Positions 47,826 through 59,980 are shown, counted from the stretch's first letter. The stretch: DNA of 64,000 nucleotides from Chelydra serpentina (GCA_037349315.1 JBAIAC010000035.1:7268501-7332500), one strand, 5' to 3'. Translations and numbers: made by a program. Notes: generated by a model from the sequence alone, not told the origin.

Positions 47826-49814
47826 CAGAGTTCCTGACCCCACTAGCACTTATATCTTATAGTGATTTTATATTACTGTATTTTATACCATGGTCCTCCG
47901 AAGCTACAAATTTAGTAGGCAACCTTATCTATAAAAACACAATACACAGAAGTTGGGAATAACCTCTCTTTCTTTTAATTCTTTGCTAAACTAGAGACAT
48001 TTTTGAAAACTTCCCGCTGTTGATGACAGTGATCAGATGGACCAATGTTGCCAACATCGGCTATCTGGTGTACATGGCTGTGGGCTGCTGATGAGATTGT
48101 CAGCATCATTTAAATTAGACTTGCTCGCATGCAAGGTTAGAACGATGTGGTGCTATCCTAGGCACTAGCTTATAGTGGGCTGTCTCTACAGTTGGTGTCC
48201 CAATGTTGTTCTCTCCAGTTCAGCTGAATGCTAGCAATGGCAAGAAACATTTTTTTTTTTTAATCTCCCTAGTGTAGAGAAGACTTTAAAAGCCAGGCTT
48301 CGTTTCAACTCCTGTGTAGTGTGGAATTAAAGTTTTCCTAGTTATCCTACTTTAAGTTCTGTTAGAAGAACACAGAGAAAATTGCGGTTTTATAATTCAT
48401 TTGAAGATAATTGTTAAGGATTATAAATTGTTATTTAACCTCATGTAGTTTGATGCTGGTTCAATATAATTAAGATTTATGTTGCATTACTGTCACTTGG
48501 TTAATAGCTATGCCTTTTTTTCTAACCTCATCAGCCATCCCATATCAGTGCTAAGAGTTCTTTATTTACATTTTCATGCAAGATATTTTTGGAGAGGAGA
48601 ATAAATACAAAGCATAAAGCAGTCTATTTCTAAACATCTTGTCACGTTCAAACTAAACAGTCTTATTCCAGCGCATGAGACGTGAGCACTGACAATACCA
48701 AACCATTATTAGCTTTCTAGTAAGACTGCAAGTTTAGTAACTGGAATACAAGAAAAGAACATGAAAAATATTCCTGTCTGGAAACATTACAAGGAATAGC
48801 TGATATGCACAATGAAATAGTTGCCATTCAGTAACAAGGTAAAAAGTTCACACTGCAGTGTAGAACAGACTAGTTTGTTGTATTGTCTAGTGGTCATTTA
48901 TATTGTCTAACATTGGGCTAGTAAATGAAACATGGAAATCAACACTGGTTTAAAACTCATAATGCACTGTAAAATATTGGGAAAGTTTAAAACCATACGT
49001 TTTCCAGCAGTTCAGTAAATTATGGCTAGTTGAGCTAGTCTGCCCAAGGGAGTTGCAAATAGGGCAATGCGGTGCCAGACCTGCTCAATGAACTGCCCTA
49101 ATTCTCTCCATACCAGGAAAGCAGGTCCCATTGTGCCACATGTGGTTGACTCTTTCCCCCTTGTAATCAAATCAAATCTGGTTCCTTGACCTTTGTCTCC
49201 TGTGCACATTCCTGTTCTTGTGATAAGGTATAATTGGCACTTGTCACTGAAATTTTATGGGTAAACTCCTGCCCACCTTACCCTTGTTTAAAAAAAGAAG
49301 AAAAAAAGGTAAGTTGGAGTTCTGCAAAAGTAAGGTGAACAGGATATATCACTACATGATCAAGTCTGTGATAGTGCAGTCCTATGCAGGCAAAACTCCC
49401 ATTTGAAATGAATGGTAATCTTAGTTGTGGGAGAACTTTCAGACCTGGGGCCCTCAATCATTAGTCTAATTTTTGCTGCTGTATGGTTCAAAATGAATAG
49501 GGCACAATTAGATGGAGATTCACTAATTGTGTCTGTCTGTCTTCCACACACAAAAATCGTATTCCAGGAACTGACCTGCACTTGAGGCACGTTCATTATT
49601 CATTGCTCTGTGAGTAGAGTTGGGAAAATAGCTGATAGTTTTTCAGTTGAAAATAAAACTGGGTCAGGTCAGGCTGCAAATGAACATTTTCAGAATTTTT
49701 TGTGAATAGACAAAATTGTTTAAATAAATAAATAAACATTTTGTTCAAACCAAAACTGAAACATTAGTTCCCAGGCCATTGTAACCATTTTTTTTAATTT
49801 TTTTTTTTTTACAC
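47826..49814. other. Intronic sequence with an AT-rich repeat-like part
   Basis: 49620-49760 carries 'ttttcagttgaaaataaaactgg' style words as in 2053-2456. The rest is unrecognised. Confidence 0.35.
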
Positions 49815-50165
49815 AAGCAAGTGGCTAGATTCACAAAACCATGCGGGGGGGGAAGGGGTGAGTGTGCCCACCTGATGCCCTCTAGTCCGGGCATTCCCCT
49901 GGGATGTGAGAGACCCAGCTGCAAGTTCCTTGGTCCAATTACTATTTATTTATATGAATTGGAATGGCTTCAACAGGGAGACCCACTCCAGAATAGCCAG
50001 TAGCCCAGTGGTTGTCTGTCATCCTGGTCACCCGGAGGGAGTTGTGGGAAGGCACTGAAAGACTATCAGCACTCAAGTCATTTAGCCTGCATCCACTCTA
50101 CAAAGTGGGGGGTTACCAGCCCAAGTGACAGCAGCACCCAGGATCTAACTCACACCCTCAGCCAG
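49815..50165. repeat. Relative of the repeat at 30090
   Basis: 'ggctagattcacaaaacc' at the left, then tRNA-like 'ctggtcacccggaggga' and 'gatctaactcacaccctcagcc' parts. A diverged, shorter copy. Confidence 0.4.
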
Positions 50166-50173
50166 GCCAGCTA

Positions 50174-50484
50174 CAGTAGCGTAGCCAGGTCTTGAGCACA
50201 GGGGGAGCGGCGGCGCTATAAAAAGGCGCCTCCCCGCTCCCCCTGTACTCACCCAGCGACGCTTTAAAGGGCCTGGGGCTCCAGCCGCTGCGGAGCCCCG
50301 GGCCCTTTAAAGCGCCGCCACCGGAGCTCCGGCAGCGCTTTAAAAGGCCCATGGCTCCCTGCAGCGGCAGGAGCCGCAGGCCTTTTAAAGCGCTGCCCCA
50401 GCCAGGCTCGGGCGGCACCTTAGCGCCGCTTTTCCTCACAGGGGGAGTGGGCGCTCCCCCTGCTCCCCCCCGGCTACGCTACTG
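50174..50484. mobile_element. hAT-type MITE with perfect 13-bp ends and perfect 8-bp target duplication
   Basis: The ends are cagtagcgtagcc and ggctacgctactg, exact inverted repeats. The flanks gccagcta (50166-50173) and gccagcta (50485-50492) are identical. The interior is CpG-rich with 'gctttaaagggcc' and 'ggccctttaaagc' inverted words. It inserted into the end of the repeat at 49815. Same family as 5169-5675 but clearly younger. Confidence 0.92.
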
Positions 50485-50599
50485 GCCAGCTAGCCTGGGT
50501 TGAAAGCACCACTTAACTGGAGTGAAAAGGTTTTGTGTGTGGACAGGAGTGGGGAACAGTTAGGGGCAACTCTAGGATGTGTGTCATGGAGTGCTGACC

Positions 50600-50810
50600 A
50601 CATGGGTTACTGTAACACCGACAAAGGTCTGTCGGGAGGCAGGATCAAACCGGAGACCTCTTGAAGCTTAGTACGTGAGCCTCTACCACATGAGCTAAAA
50701 GCCAACTGGCTGTTAGCTAAAGCTGTAGAGCAGACTCATTAATTGCTCTCTAAGTGGTCTCAGTGCCACTAGATGGGACAGAACACCACACCCAGGAGGT
50801 GTGTGGCTTA
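50600..50810 (-). mobile_element. tRNA-headed SINE, copy 2
   Basis: On the - strand an A-box-like tttagctcatgtgg and a B box, ggtctccggtttgatcc (complement of 50642-50658), form a tRNA-like head. The upstream sequence 'ctgtcccatctagtggcac' is shared with the copy at 21360. Not a functional tRNA. Confidence 0.65.
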
Positions 50811-52218
50811 CATTACCACTTAATAAATAATCATAATTGTATAGTTCGCGAATGTGCCTTGGATCCTGTTTCTTTTGCAGAGGCGCTTACATAGTTTGTA
50901 TTCTACTTTGGAAATAGATTTTATATCACTATGCCAGTTCCACCTAGAGATATGATTTATGACCTTCCATTCTCTTCTGTTTGTCTCTTTTAGCTTGAAC
51001 TGTTTAAATCCTTTCATTCCCGCCCGCCATCCCAGGGTCTCTAGCCATTCTTCAAGTTGTCTTTATCAATCAGTCCTTTTTAAGTTAAAGTGAGTCATCT
51101 CAGAGGATAGCCTGAACCAACTGATTGGTTCAGCACGCCAAATAAAGTGGATTGTTTCATATGGGTTCACTTAGAAGGAAGGAGAATTTTGCAACATAAG
51201 TCCACTGTCCGGTGATCGGCATAAGGAAACTGCAGTGCAGTCTTAGCAAGCTGTTTCAGCATAAAGACCAATTTACCTTCTCATTCCTTGGGGAAAAGTT
51301 CATGGTTCATGGGCAGAAGTCAGGGTAGAAGGGATCTGTGATGCTTGCTCAGCTGATATCCATTGGCTATTCAACTTATACAACAGAGTTTTGAGACCAC
51401 CGCTCTGCAAAACTGAGCAGTTTTGGGTCACAACATTTTGTGTGAACCTTCTTGGGTTTGGATTCGATCAGACCCAAAGACTCAAAGCACAACTAAAGGC
51501 CAGCTATGGGTTGAAACCATGCAGAACTGACAATCCATCCATGGTTTCCAAATGAAGCCAAGACCCTGCCTAGGTTCACTTCAAACTTGGACTAGGTGCC
51601 ATGAAACGTTTCTGAAAACCAGGATAATGTTTTCTGCTTACTAAGGAAAGTTCATTTTAGATCGGGGCCAGAGACAGATTCTTTCAGGGTACAGAAAAAG
51701 GTCTAAAGTTCTCACAGTCTTGTACCACCCACAGCCTTTTTGAATGCGGGTATTTGGGTATAATTCAGCAAAATTCCCCCCAGAATATGTTAGAAAATTT
51801 TGAAATTTGTCATCTTTTGGAGTAAAAACTATGGGACCATATACTGCAGTGAATTAAAACTGACCATCTAGCTAATGCTTTTTTTTGCTAGCAAACCTCT
51901 GGAACTTAAAACAAAAAGCTTTGCAGATCACGGGAATAATGGGTAGAAATTAAAAATCCTTTATTTGCAAATGAAATTGGATTTCTTGATACTAAACAAC
52001 ACTGAAGAGTAATATCCTCCTTTCAGTTTGCCTCTGGAATGTATGTTTGTGTCACTGGGAGGCTTGCAAATAAAATGATTGGAGACTGTGCCTATTAGCA
52101 CTAAGATGGGGAACTCCAGAGCTTGGCTAGGGACTCCATTACTTATTAAGAAAAGGAATCGTTCATGCAAATTGTGAGTTCTTCGTAAAAGGAGCAGGAA
52201 TATTTAATGACTCTGTTC
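50811..52218. other. Intronic sequence, nothing recognised
   Basis: No gene or repeat family recognised. Confidence 0.35.
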
Positions 52219-52226
52219 CATTATAT

Positions 52227-52452
52227 CAGTGGTTCTCAAACTATTGTACTGGTGACCCCTTTCACATAGCAAGCCTCTGAGTGCAACCCCCTACCCCCGT
52301 ATAAATGAAAAACACTTGTTTATATATTTAACACCATTATAAATGCTGGAGGCAAAGTGGGATTTGGGGTGGAGGCTTGCGACCCCCCCCCCCCTCATGT
52401 AATAACCTCGAGACACCCTGAGGGGTCCTGACCCCCGGTGTGAGAACCCCTG
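52227..52452. mobile_element. hAT-type MITE with perfect 8-bp target duplication, 226 bp
   Basis: It runs cagtggttctcaaact to gtgtgagaacccctg, inverted repeats, with cattatat at 52219-52226 and 52453-52460. The words 'cccctttcacatagcaagc' and 'taacaccattataaatgctg' recur in the copy at 58590. Non-coding. Confidence 0.9.
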
Positions 52453-52774
52453 CATTATATCTCCCCCCATCAAACAACAGTAGGCAGGGCTGGAAATAGA
52501 ATAGCCGCATAATTGGGAAACACTGGGGTTTTCCTGATGAAAATGAGCAGTGCTGTTTCTTGCTTTTTATTTTTCATTATCGTCCGTGTCAGACGGTGAG
52601 AACTCCTCCAGAACTAGCCTGCTAAGGGTAGACCACCAACCGCAAACATGTGTTTTCTTTTGGCCTCATCATTCAATTCACGTCTCTCAAGGATGATGGG
52701 AATTGTCAGCTCAGAAAAATGGCTGCTTTATTCCAACAAGGCGATTGCAAAATATTATATCATGAGAATGCGAT

Positions 52775-53850
52775 GGTTTGGACACCCCACCCCTCCGTCC
52801 GGGATGCCACCTGATGTGCTGGGGTTTAACTCAGCCTCTCCTGCACAACCAGCCTGGGTTCCCTCTCCCTGTTTTGCTGAGTTAGGCTCTCTGGCCTCTT
52901 GCAGCACACACACAGGCAGGGCCACACCCCGCTGCAGTCACAAACTGAAGTCAGCTCTGTGCGAGAGGGTTCCTCCGGCACTCACATGCCCACCCCTTTT
53001 GGGAGACAAACCCAAAATAATACTGTCTTGCACTGTATAGAAATATCTGTGAGCGCAAGCTCATAAAATTCGCCCTCTTCCTCAATGTGAAGAGAGATGT
53101 GCACAAGACTTCTTGCCCTCCTCCCCAGTTAGGAATTGCATAACCTGGGTTTAATAATAAAACAAATTTTATTAACTATAAAAGGCAGAGTGTAAGTGGT
53201 TCAAGGGATAGCAAACAGAACAAAGCAGATTATTTTAGTAAATAAACAAAAGCCACAAACTGAGCTTGACACACCAGATGGGTAGGATACAAATTAGCAA
53301 ATTCTCACCTTGTGTAATAAACAGGCTGGCAGACTCTTAAGGCACAGGTTGCCTTGGCTTTCCTAGGTTTTCACACACAGGCTAAAAATCCTTTCAGCCT
53401 GGGACCATCACTTCCCACAGTTCAGTTTTTGTTCCTCATGTGTTTTCAGGTGTTTTGTTGTAGGGAGAGTGAGAATCCCTCTTTTATATCTTCCTCCCAC
53501 TTGGTCGAAAGCTTTTTTGCTATGACCTGGGTCAAACAGTTCCCATTGTGTAGAGCTATCTCTGAGAGGTTTCTATTGCACACAGTTCCTGGGGTCATCC
53601 TTATGCTTGTGTGCATTTCTTCAATAAGCCACTAACATTGTTTGGCCTCATCTAACATAGCACATTTGGAATACAGAGACATGGTTAATATTCCCAGCTT
53701 CAGATACAAAAATGATACATACATGCAAATTGGATAAACACATTCAGTAAATTATAACCTTTCCAATGGTATCTTACAAGACCTATCTTGCATAAAGTAT
53801 ATCTTAGTTATACTATGTTCATATCATATTCTATGAAGACTATGGGGTGT
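52775..53850. repeat. Candidate diverged retrotransposon-like repeat
   Basis: Contains 'gtttaataataaaacaaattttattaactataaaaggcag' and 'gatagcaaacagaacaaagcagatta', words I associate with a repeat common in turtles and crocodilians, and related in layout to 38385-39250. No boundaries or coding region could be established. Confidence 0.3.
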
Positions 53851-54137
53851 AATGTCACAGAGAACTCTCCTCCAAATGGAATGGTAAAGGGGGGAGCATT
53901 CCCTTCATGTGCTGTAGCAATGGACCAGCAAAAAGAGGCATTTTCTCCAAAACAGTTTTTTGCAATACTGGACATACTAAAATGTGTCTTTAGCACCTAC
54001 TGTTTTTCAGATGATTCATAGGGGCAGATGGTGCAGATGTGGGGAAACTTTGAATTTAAAAGGAATGGCTTGTTGCATATTCTCTCCTGCTCCTGTTGCC
54101 TGTGAGGTTTATTTCCTCTGACAGTGATTTCCATGTA

Positions 54138-54167
54138 ATAAATCGCTCTTTTCTCTCATTTCCACAG
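54138..54167 (+). promoter_or_regulatory. 3' splice site of the COL23A1 45-bp exon
   Basis: A tract rich in C and T (ctcttttctctcatttccacag) ends in AG directly before the collagen reading frame. No AG interrupts the tract, which fixes the exon start at 54168. Confidence 0.85.
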
Positions 54168-54212
54168 GCCCTCCAGGAAGGCGGGGAAAGCCGGGCCGAC
54201 GAGGAGAACCCG
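54168..54212 (+). CDS. COL23A1: Collagen exon, probable exon 2 of COL23A1
   Basis: This is an internal 45-bp exon. It follows a pyrimidine-rich tract ending tttccacag and is followed by a gtaagc donor. It starts and ends in phase 1: with a G carried from the previous exon it reads GPPGRRGKPGRRGEP and leaves a G for the next exon. The uninterrupted Gly-X-Y pattern and 45-bp size are typical of collagen exons. Among collagens I recognise the first triplets of collagen XXIII, where human COL23A1 has RRGKPGRRGD; the Asp is Glu here. Collagen XXIII is a type II transmembrane, homotrimeric collagen of the XIII/XXIII/XXV group, shed from the cell surface by furin-like proteases. The basic RRGKPGRR run opens its extracellular triple helix. 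The GC-rich exon stands out from AT-rich flanks. The paralogues COL13A1 and COL25A1 have related but, as I recall them, different sequence here. Certain: a collagen exon. Very likely: COL23A1. Confidence 0.9.
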
Positions 54213-56030
54213 GTAAGCCTCATGTTTCCTCCTGTGGAGTGTGGTGCACCCAGGTGATAACTGGAATAGTACTTAAAAGTACTTGAACTGATAGATAAAG
54301 GTGGCTAGTATCTTTATCAAATTGACCTGTGAAACGAAGAAGTCCCATCTCCCATGCACAATAGGTTATCTATTGATGTTAAAACCCTTCAGCTCTATTC
54401 ATACCTAGCTGCAGTGACTTAAAGGGGCACTGACACATTGATTACACAGGTGTGTGTCTGTCTGTGTAATTTATTAGTGTGCTGTTTTTTTCCTTTTGCC
54501 ATGTGTGCCCCATTCTTTTTCAAAGAAAGACAGGACAGGGAGAAGGGAGGTAGGCAGGTGAACAGTCATAGCAGGTAAGAATACAGAGAGAAATATAAAA
54601 GGCACATATACAGTGTCTCGGGAACCATACACTGGCTTGTTATTTTAGCATTACTTATACATTATACACCTTGTGTAGTCTATTAAAATGTTCACAGACT
54701 GGGAGTCAGGAATGAGTGAATTCTAAACCTAACTTCTTGTGTTGGTCTTGAGCACAAATTCTTGAGATTCATGTTCACCCATAGGCTTTACCTCAGCTAG
54801 CTAACTCATGTAAAAACTATAAACTTCCTCGTCCTTTGCTAGGATTTCCCCTTTTGTTAGTCACCATGTTTTAGCTAACTCGAGATAAGAACACACCTGT
54901 CTTCCTTGTGAAGACTGTTTTTCTGCCTCTCTTGTGAAATGGGGCTAATGCTGCTTCTATATCAGCTTCAAAAAGGGTATTGTTTGTCTATGCTTTGAAG
55001 CTAGAAGGTACTATGGAAGTAGAGTGGAACTTAGTTGGCTTTGGGAGGTAAAGACATATCTAAAGAACTACAAGGAGTTTGTGAACATTTATACAAATTA
55101 AAGAATGGTGGATGACATTTTTGGCCTCCTAACCTTGACAGTGCCCTTTTAATTTGGTCTAAGCAAACGTGGCGTTGTTAATATGTATTTTTAATTAGCG
55201 CGGGGGCTTCTGTTTGCTGTGCCTTGGATATAGTTTCATTTCAAGGGCAAGCCAAAAATATGCTCAGGTGGTGCAACATCTGTGGCTGTAAACCCAAGCT
55301 GTTCATATCCCAAGCTGATGTAAATACTCAGTACGAACGTCTAGAACACACATGATGGGATTATGGGTAGGTACATTTCATATAAATAAAAGTGCAGCAT
55401 GGTGTAAGCCTGTGGAACTCAATGCTGTAGGAGAACATCTAATCAAATACTTTAGCTGAATTTTCAGAAAGGGCTGGATAATTTTATGACCATCAGTATT
55501 TGCAGTTATGAGGATGCGGAGCGAGGTAAATCATACACTTCAGGCCATAGAACTGGTTGCCATAGAGGTCAGGAAATTTCCTTCATTTCCTCGCTAGAGG
55601 ACATCACATATTGGGCCAGGTAAACATCAGAGATTGTTGCAACCAGCAAAAGGATATTGGACTTCATGGGACAACGAACCGATCTGCTACAATGAATCCT
55701 GTTCTGCTTGACTCAGCCCAACCGTTGAGGTTGAGTATCCTGTCATGTGATTTTGATTTCTTAATGTTGCACTCTGCTCCTTAAAGTTATTGGTTGACTA
55801 TAAGATTCAACCAAGTGCTAACTGCAACATTCAAACAGTGAATGGTGTTTAAATACATCAGTTTATTGAATTTTCTCTTGCGACATTGTCCATCTATTTA
55901 GTCATCAAACATTTTAAAGACATCACTGAGGCTCAGGATGATCTGTGAGAATTCGTACTCAAACTACATTTTAATATTTGAAAAAATCCGATTATTGTGA
56001 TGCTAGTAGCAATAGTATTAAAATAGCATC
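54213..56030. other. Intronic sequence downstream of the collagen exon
   Basis: AT-rich sequence with no recognised repeat, exon or RNA gene. Confidence 0.4.
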
Positions 56031-56034
56031 TAGG

Positions 56035-56312
56035 GTCCCAATATGAGCTCGGGGCCTCATTGTACTAGGCACTGTACAGACACGGTAAGAGACTAACCCT
56101 GCCCCAAAAAGCTGCTTACGTTTTACATGTACTGCACCAAGAGTGAGAGAAAGGAAGTGCTATTATCTCTAATTTACAGATGGGGAACAGAGGCACAAAG
56201 AGACTAAGTGACTTGCCCATGGTGATACAGGAAGTCTGTGGCAGAGCAGGGACTTGAAATGAGGTCTCCTGAGTTCCAGTTCAGTGCATTAACCACAAGA
56301 ATATCCTTCCTC
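56035..56312 (-). mobile_element. MIR-like SINE, near full length
   Basis: The complement of MIR is clear on the + strand: 'tttacagatggggaacagaggcacaaagagactaagtgacttgccca', then 'ggcagagcagggacttgaa' and 'cagtgcattaaccac', which correspond to the CORE, B-box and A-box regions read backward. The 3' part at 56041-56120 is of the same kind as 12285-12432. Confidence 0.85.
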
Positions 56313-58581
56313 CTAAGGAACAGAAAACTGCCCTGGAATCAGATGACAACCAGCAGAGAAATTATAAAGAATTAATGAGACTCAAGTATGTCTCTTGAGA
56401 TTTTTCTGTAATTGGGGAGGGAAACCAAGGAGAAGCTGTAGTTATTTTTGGCAGAGAGGCTCATAGGGCACACACTTGCGGTAGATGGTTAAACTATGCC
56501 TTACTCTGAGACGGAACAAAAGCACACAACGCAATACCCTAGATACAGCAAAGTGGTTACACACAGCCTATGTAATGAAGCCCCTGAGAATTGTCATGCT
56601 GTATTACAGATATAAAGAAAGGCAAAGAGCAGACTTCCCTCTGCATATTGGTTTTGGCATAGCTGCCAAAAGTTTGTTTTCATAGATAGCTTGAACATAT
56701 ATTTATATATTTGTTTCAGAATCTTACCACACATAAACCAGGTCCTTGTTCTTTCACCACAGCTGATAAATGGGAATCAAAATTTGTTTGCCTAGCATGA
56801 TAGCATCCCTCCCCGGAGACTTTATGTGGTTACAACTTCACAGCCTCCAGACAAATACCATCTTAGTGCCAGAAGGCTCAGCACTGATTCAGGCTTGCCC
56901 TGGGGGAGGCCTTTCTCTGGCAGCTGTTAAAATTATAATGTTAAAGCTTTCTAATACATATGAGGCATTCAATAAATTTGTTTAAAGTCAAGCAGCTTTC
57001 CACAGTGACGTTGGAGAGATCAGCCTGGTTCCTCCAACCACACCCTCTTCTTGATTTAAAACACGACTGGATTCCATTTCTTTTCTGTTTAGGTTTGGAC
57101 AGTATAAAAATTAACCAACTAGCTATAAATGTATAGGAATTTACAAAGCGTTCGTCACTCTTGAAGCACACTGAAGACAACTGATGATGGGCATTGTTTA
57201 TGGGATGCATAAAATACTATTTCAAAATTTATTTAACATTTCTTTAGAAAAACTAAAGTACTTAAAGGACGTGTCTGAACTTGGGAGCCATTGGGCCAAA
57301 TGCAAGCCGAAGTTAGGTGGTAAAACTGCTGATATTCTGACCATGCTTGCACGTGCACCATTGCTAGTCATGGTGAAATTGCACTAGTGCTAGACCAACA
57401 CTGGGTAAAAGTGCTAGTGCAGCCAAACATAAATGGGTTCGCTCTGCTTATCTGCTCGGAATTCAGCAATTTATTACCAAACCAGATAGGTGCTAAATAC
57501 CACATTCCAACAGGATTATCACCTTCCCCTCCTCCTCTACTCTTACTGATTGGGGACAAAAAGATAAATTGTTTCTATCCCATGAAGGGAGGAATAGAAG
57601 GGGAATTCCTGGCTCCCGGTCTTGCTGCAGCTGCTCACTTCTGGAAGTGATATGGCCTTCCAGAGCTGCCCCCTCCCCACATACTGTCTGCCTGCGGGTA
57701 CTGTACCAGTGTTAGGCTATCAGTGGGATAAGTGCTGGTACATTTTCAGTGCAGGGGCAGCCTTTAATGGAAAGAAACTTCTCCATAAACCCAGCCGAAG
57801 CCCTGCACTGGGGCAGTTTGAAACTCTCCCTGTTTGTTGCCTGCTCTTGTCCTTATGTCCTGACCAGGCCACAGTGTGTTAGGAGCCAGGACTGTACACT
57901 TCAAAAGTAAATACCCAGGCACATTTGTACGTGGTCTGAGTGTTGTGAAAACATCTAGGGAATATGCAAAGCAAATGTGAATTTGGGGGTTTCTTGAGTC
58001 CCCCAAACCCTTCTTGCCCTTTACACCCCTGGCTACAGCCCAGGTTTCTTATAATGGTCTTCACCGACCTTCATGTTTAAACAGGAACAATGCATAGATT
58101 TGGAAAGCATTTTTGTCAGTGTCAGTGCAGTTAAACAGTCCACAGATTTATTGAGTCATTGACTCTATCTGACCCATTTTATTTACTCCTGAAGTCATCT
58201 GGCTCTTATTTAATTGTTTCCATGTCTCTGACAGAGGAGCAGCCAATGCCATGAATTGCCCATATGTCTCAAAGCTATATACAAAGAAGGAATCACCTTT
58301 CTAATGGGCATTCAGGTTACAGCTTCCTGGAAGAGGCTGCTTTTAAAAAAAAAATCAGTGTAATGTTGCAGCTATGGGACCAAGATACTTTAAACAACTA
58401 ATCGGTCTCACTTGGGAAGCACCATCCTACCCTCATCTTTCAGGTGTGTCTAAGGAAAGCAAGAAAGCCACTACATGAACATTGAGTGCATCAACTGGCT
58501 TGTGGGTCTCGCTTATCTTTGCAACTGTTTGACGTGTTCAGGCAGCCAAAACTGTTTTGGAGAGAGCTGCTATAATACGTT
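56313..58581. other. Intronic sequence, nothing firm
   Basis: A short near-direct repeat on 'gcactagtgcta' and 'aagtgctagtgcag' lies at 57380-57422. No gene recognised. Confidence 0.35.
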
Positions 58582-58589
58582 TCTGTTTG

Positions 58590-58814
58590 CAGTGGGTCTC
58601 AAAGTTTTGTATTGGTGACCCCTTTCACATAGCAAGCCCCTGAGTGCAAACCCCCCCCTTATAAATTAAAAACATTTTTAAAATATATTTAACACCATTA
58701 TAAATGCTGAAGGCAAAGCAGGGTTTGGGGTGGAGGCTGACAGCACATGACCCCCCCCGTGTAATAACCTTGTGACCCCCTGTGGGATCTCGACCCCCAG
58801 TTTGGGAACCCCTG
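58590..58814. mobile_element. hAT-type MITE, second copy of the 52227 family
   Basis: It begins cagtgggtctcaaag and ends gtttgggaacccctg, with the same interior words as 52227-52452. The flanks no longer show a convincing 8-bp duplication, so it is older. Confidence 0.8.
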
Positions 58815-59084
58815 CTGTAGAGCATACTACAGATCCATGGCTGTCCCGGTGTTTTCTGGGATACCTGAAGCATTTATCCCATAGTGCTCAGCGCTCTTGC
58901 TGGGATTAGGGGGCTTTAGGATAATTTTCTATACATGAGGCATTGCAGAAGGGCTGACTCAACTGATTCATCTGCAACACAGGTGGCTTCTCATCTGCAC
59001 TGGGAAAACACCATTGTAGATAGCACCAGTTAAGTAGGATCTAAGCTAAAGAACTCATCCAAGGTGTTGCCATCAAAGCAATTT

Positions 59085-59270
59085 ATACGGAGGGAAAACG
59101 CATTCTGTTAGAAAATGTGTTAGCTGACATGTTTTAACTAACACAACTTGGCACCCTGGTATAGACAGGGAAAAGTGATATTTAAAAATGTGTTAGCTTG
59201 TGCATGGTTATCCTCTACAGCCAGCTAATATATTTTTTAAATATCACTGTCCTTTTCCACACTAAGGGCA
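59085..59270. repeat. Foldback region
   Basis: 'agggaaaagtgatatttaaaaatgtgttagct' pairs with 'agctaatatattttttaaatatcactgtccttttcc' about 50 bp later, giving a stem of about 30 bp with mismatches. Probably a MITE. Confidence 0.5.
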
Positions 59271-59347
59271 AAATCTTGTTCCCATCATGTTAATATGTTC
59301 TCAAACATTAAACGTTTTCCCAGTGTCGATAAGGTCTAACTGATTAA

Positions 59348-59640
59348 AGCCACGTCTATACGTACAGCCCTGCAGTGGTGGAGTTGTACTGATGCAGCGC
59401 GTCTGGTGAAGACGCTCTGTTCCGACCTCTGCAAACGGCAGCAGCGGTCGGCGGGAGAAGCACAGCATGTTTGGAATGAGCTATATTCCAAAAATAACGA
59501 AAGGAAACGATTGTAAGTTCTTTGGGCCTGTGGCTGTCACTTACCATATGTTTGTATAGTGCCTGGCACCACAGAGCTCCATTCTGGTAGGCCTTTGGGC
59601 ACTACCATAATCTAAATATATTAATAATAAATAACTAAAG
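59348..59640 (+). repeat. MITE-like fragment followed by a MIR-like tail
   Basis: 59348-59470 has 'cacgtctatacgtacagccctgcag' and 'ggtgaagacgctct', similar in style to the 43042 family. 59520-59640 has 'ttgtatagtgcctggcaccacag' and 'ggcactaccataatc...taataataaata', typical of a MIR-like 3' end. Confidence 0.5.
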
Positions 59641-59980
59641 CTGGATTGTTAACTAACTAATCTGACTTTTTTCCTCCAACACCTTTGTATGCCTGTGAGC
59701 ATTTTCAAATACTTTTATATGCATTTAGAGTTCTGGCTATTAAACATAAAGTCGTAATTATAGGAGTTGTTTAAATCTAGCAGTAATAAATGCTGCAGGT
59801 TATAGATAAGAATGGCATCGTGCCAACGCTATGTTTGTTAATGGGGCATCTGTCAGAAACTGCTCAGACTTTGTTCCGTAGGTTATTTTGTCTTCCCATT
59901 TTCCTTTCTGAAATATGCCTCCGAAGTAATTTGTTATGGAATCCCAAATTTACGATGGCTGTTTCCAATTTTACTCGTTA

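Larger units (their letters stand above)
1..54167 (+). other. COL23A1: Intron 1 (3' part) of the collagen gene
   Basis: No exon of the collagen gene was found upstream of 54168, and collagen XXIII genes are known for very large first introns. The stretch is AT-rich with many transposon copies, which are annotated separately. I saw no second gene, CpG-island promoter or conserved RNA gene. The intron identity depends on the exon call. Confidence 0.75.
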
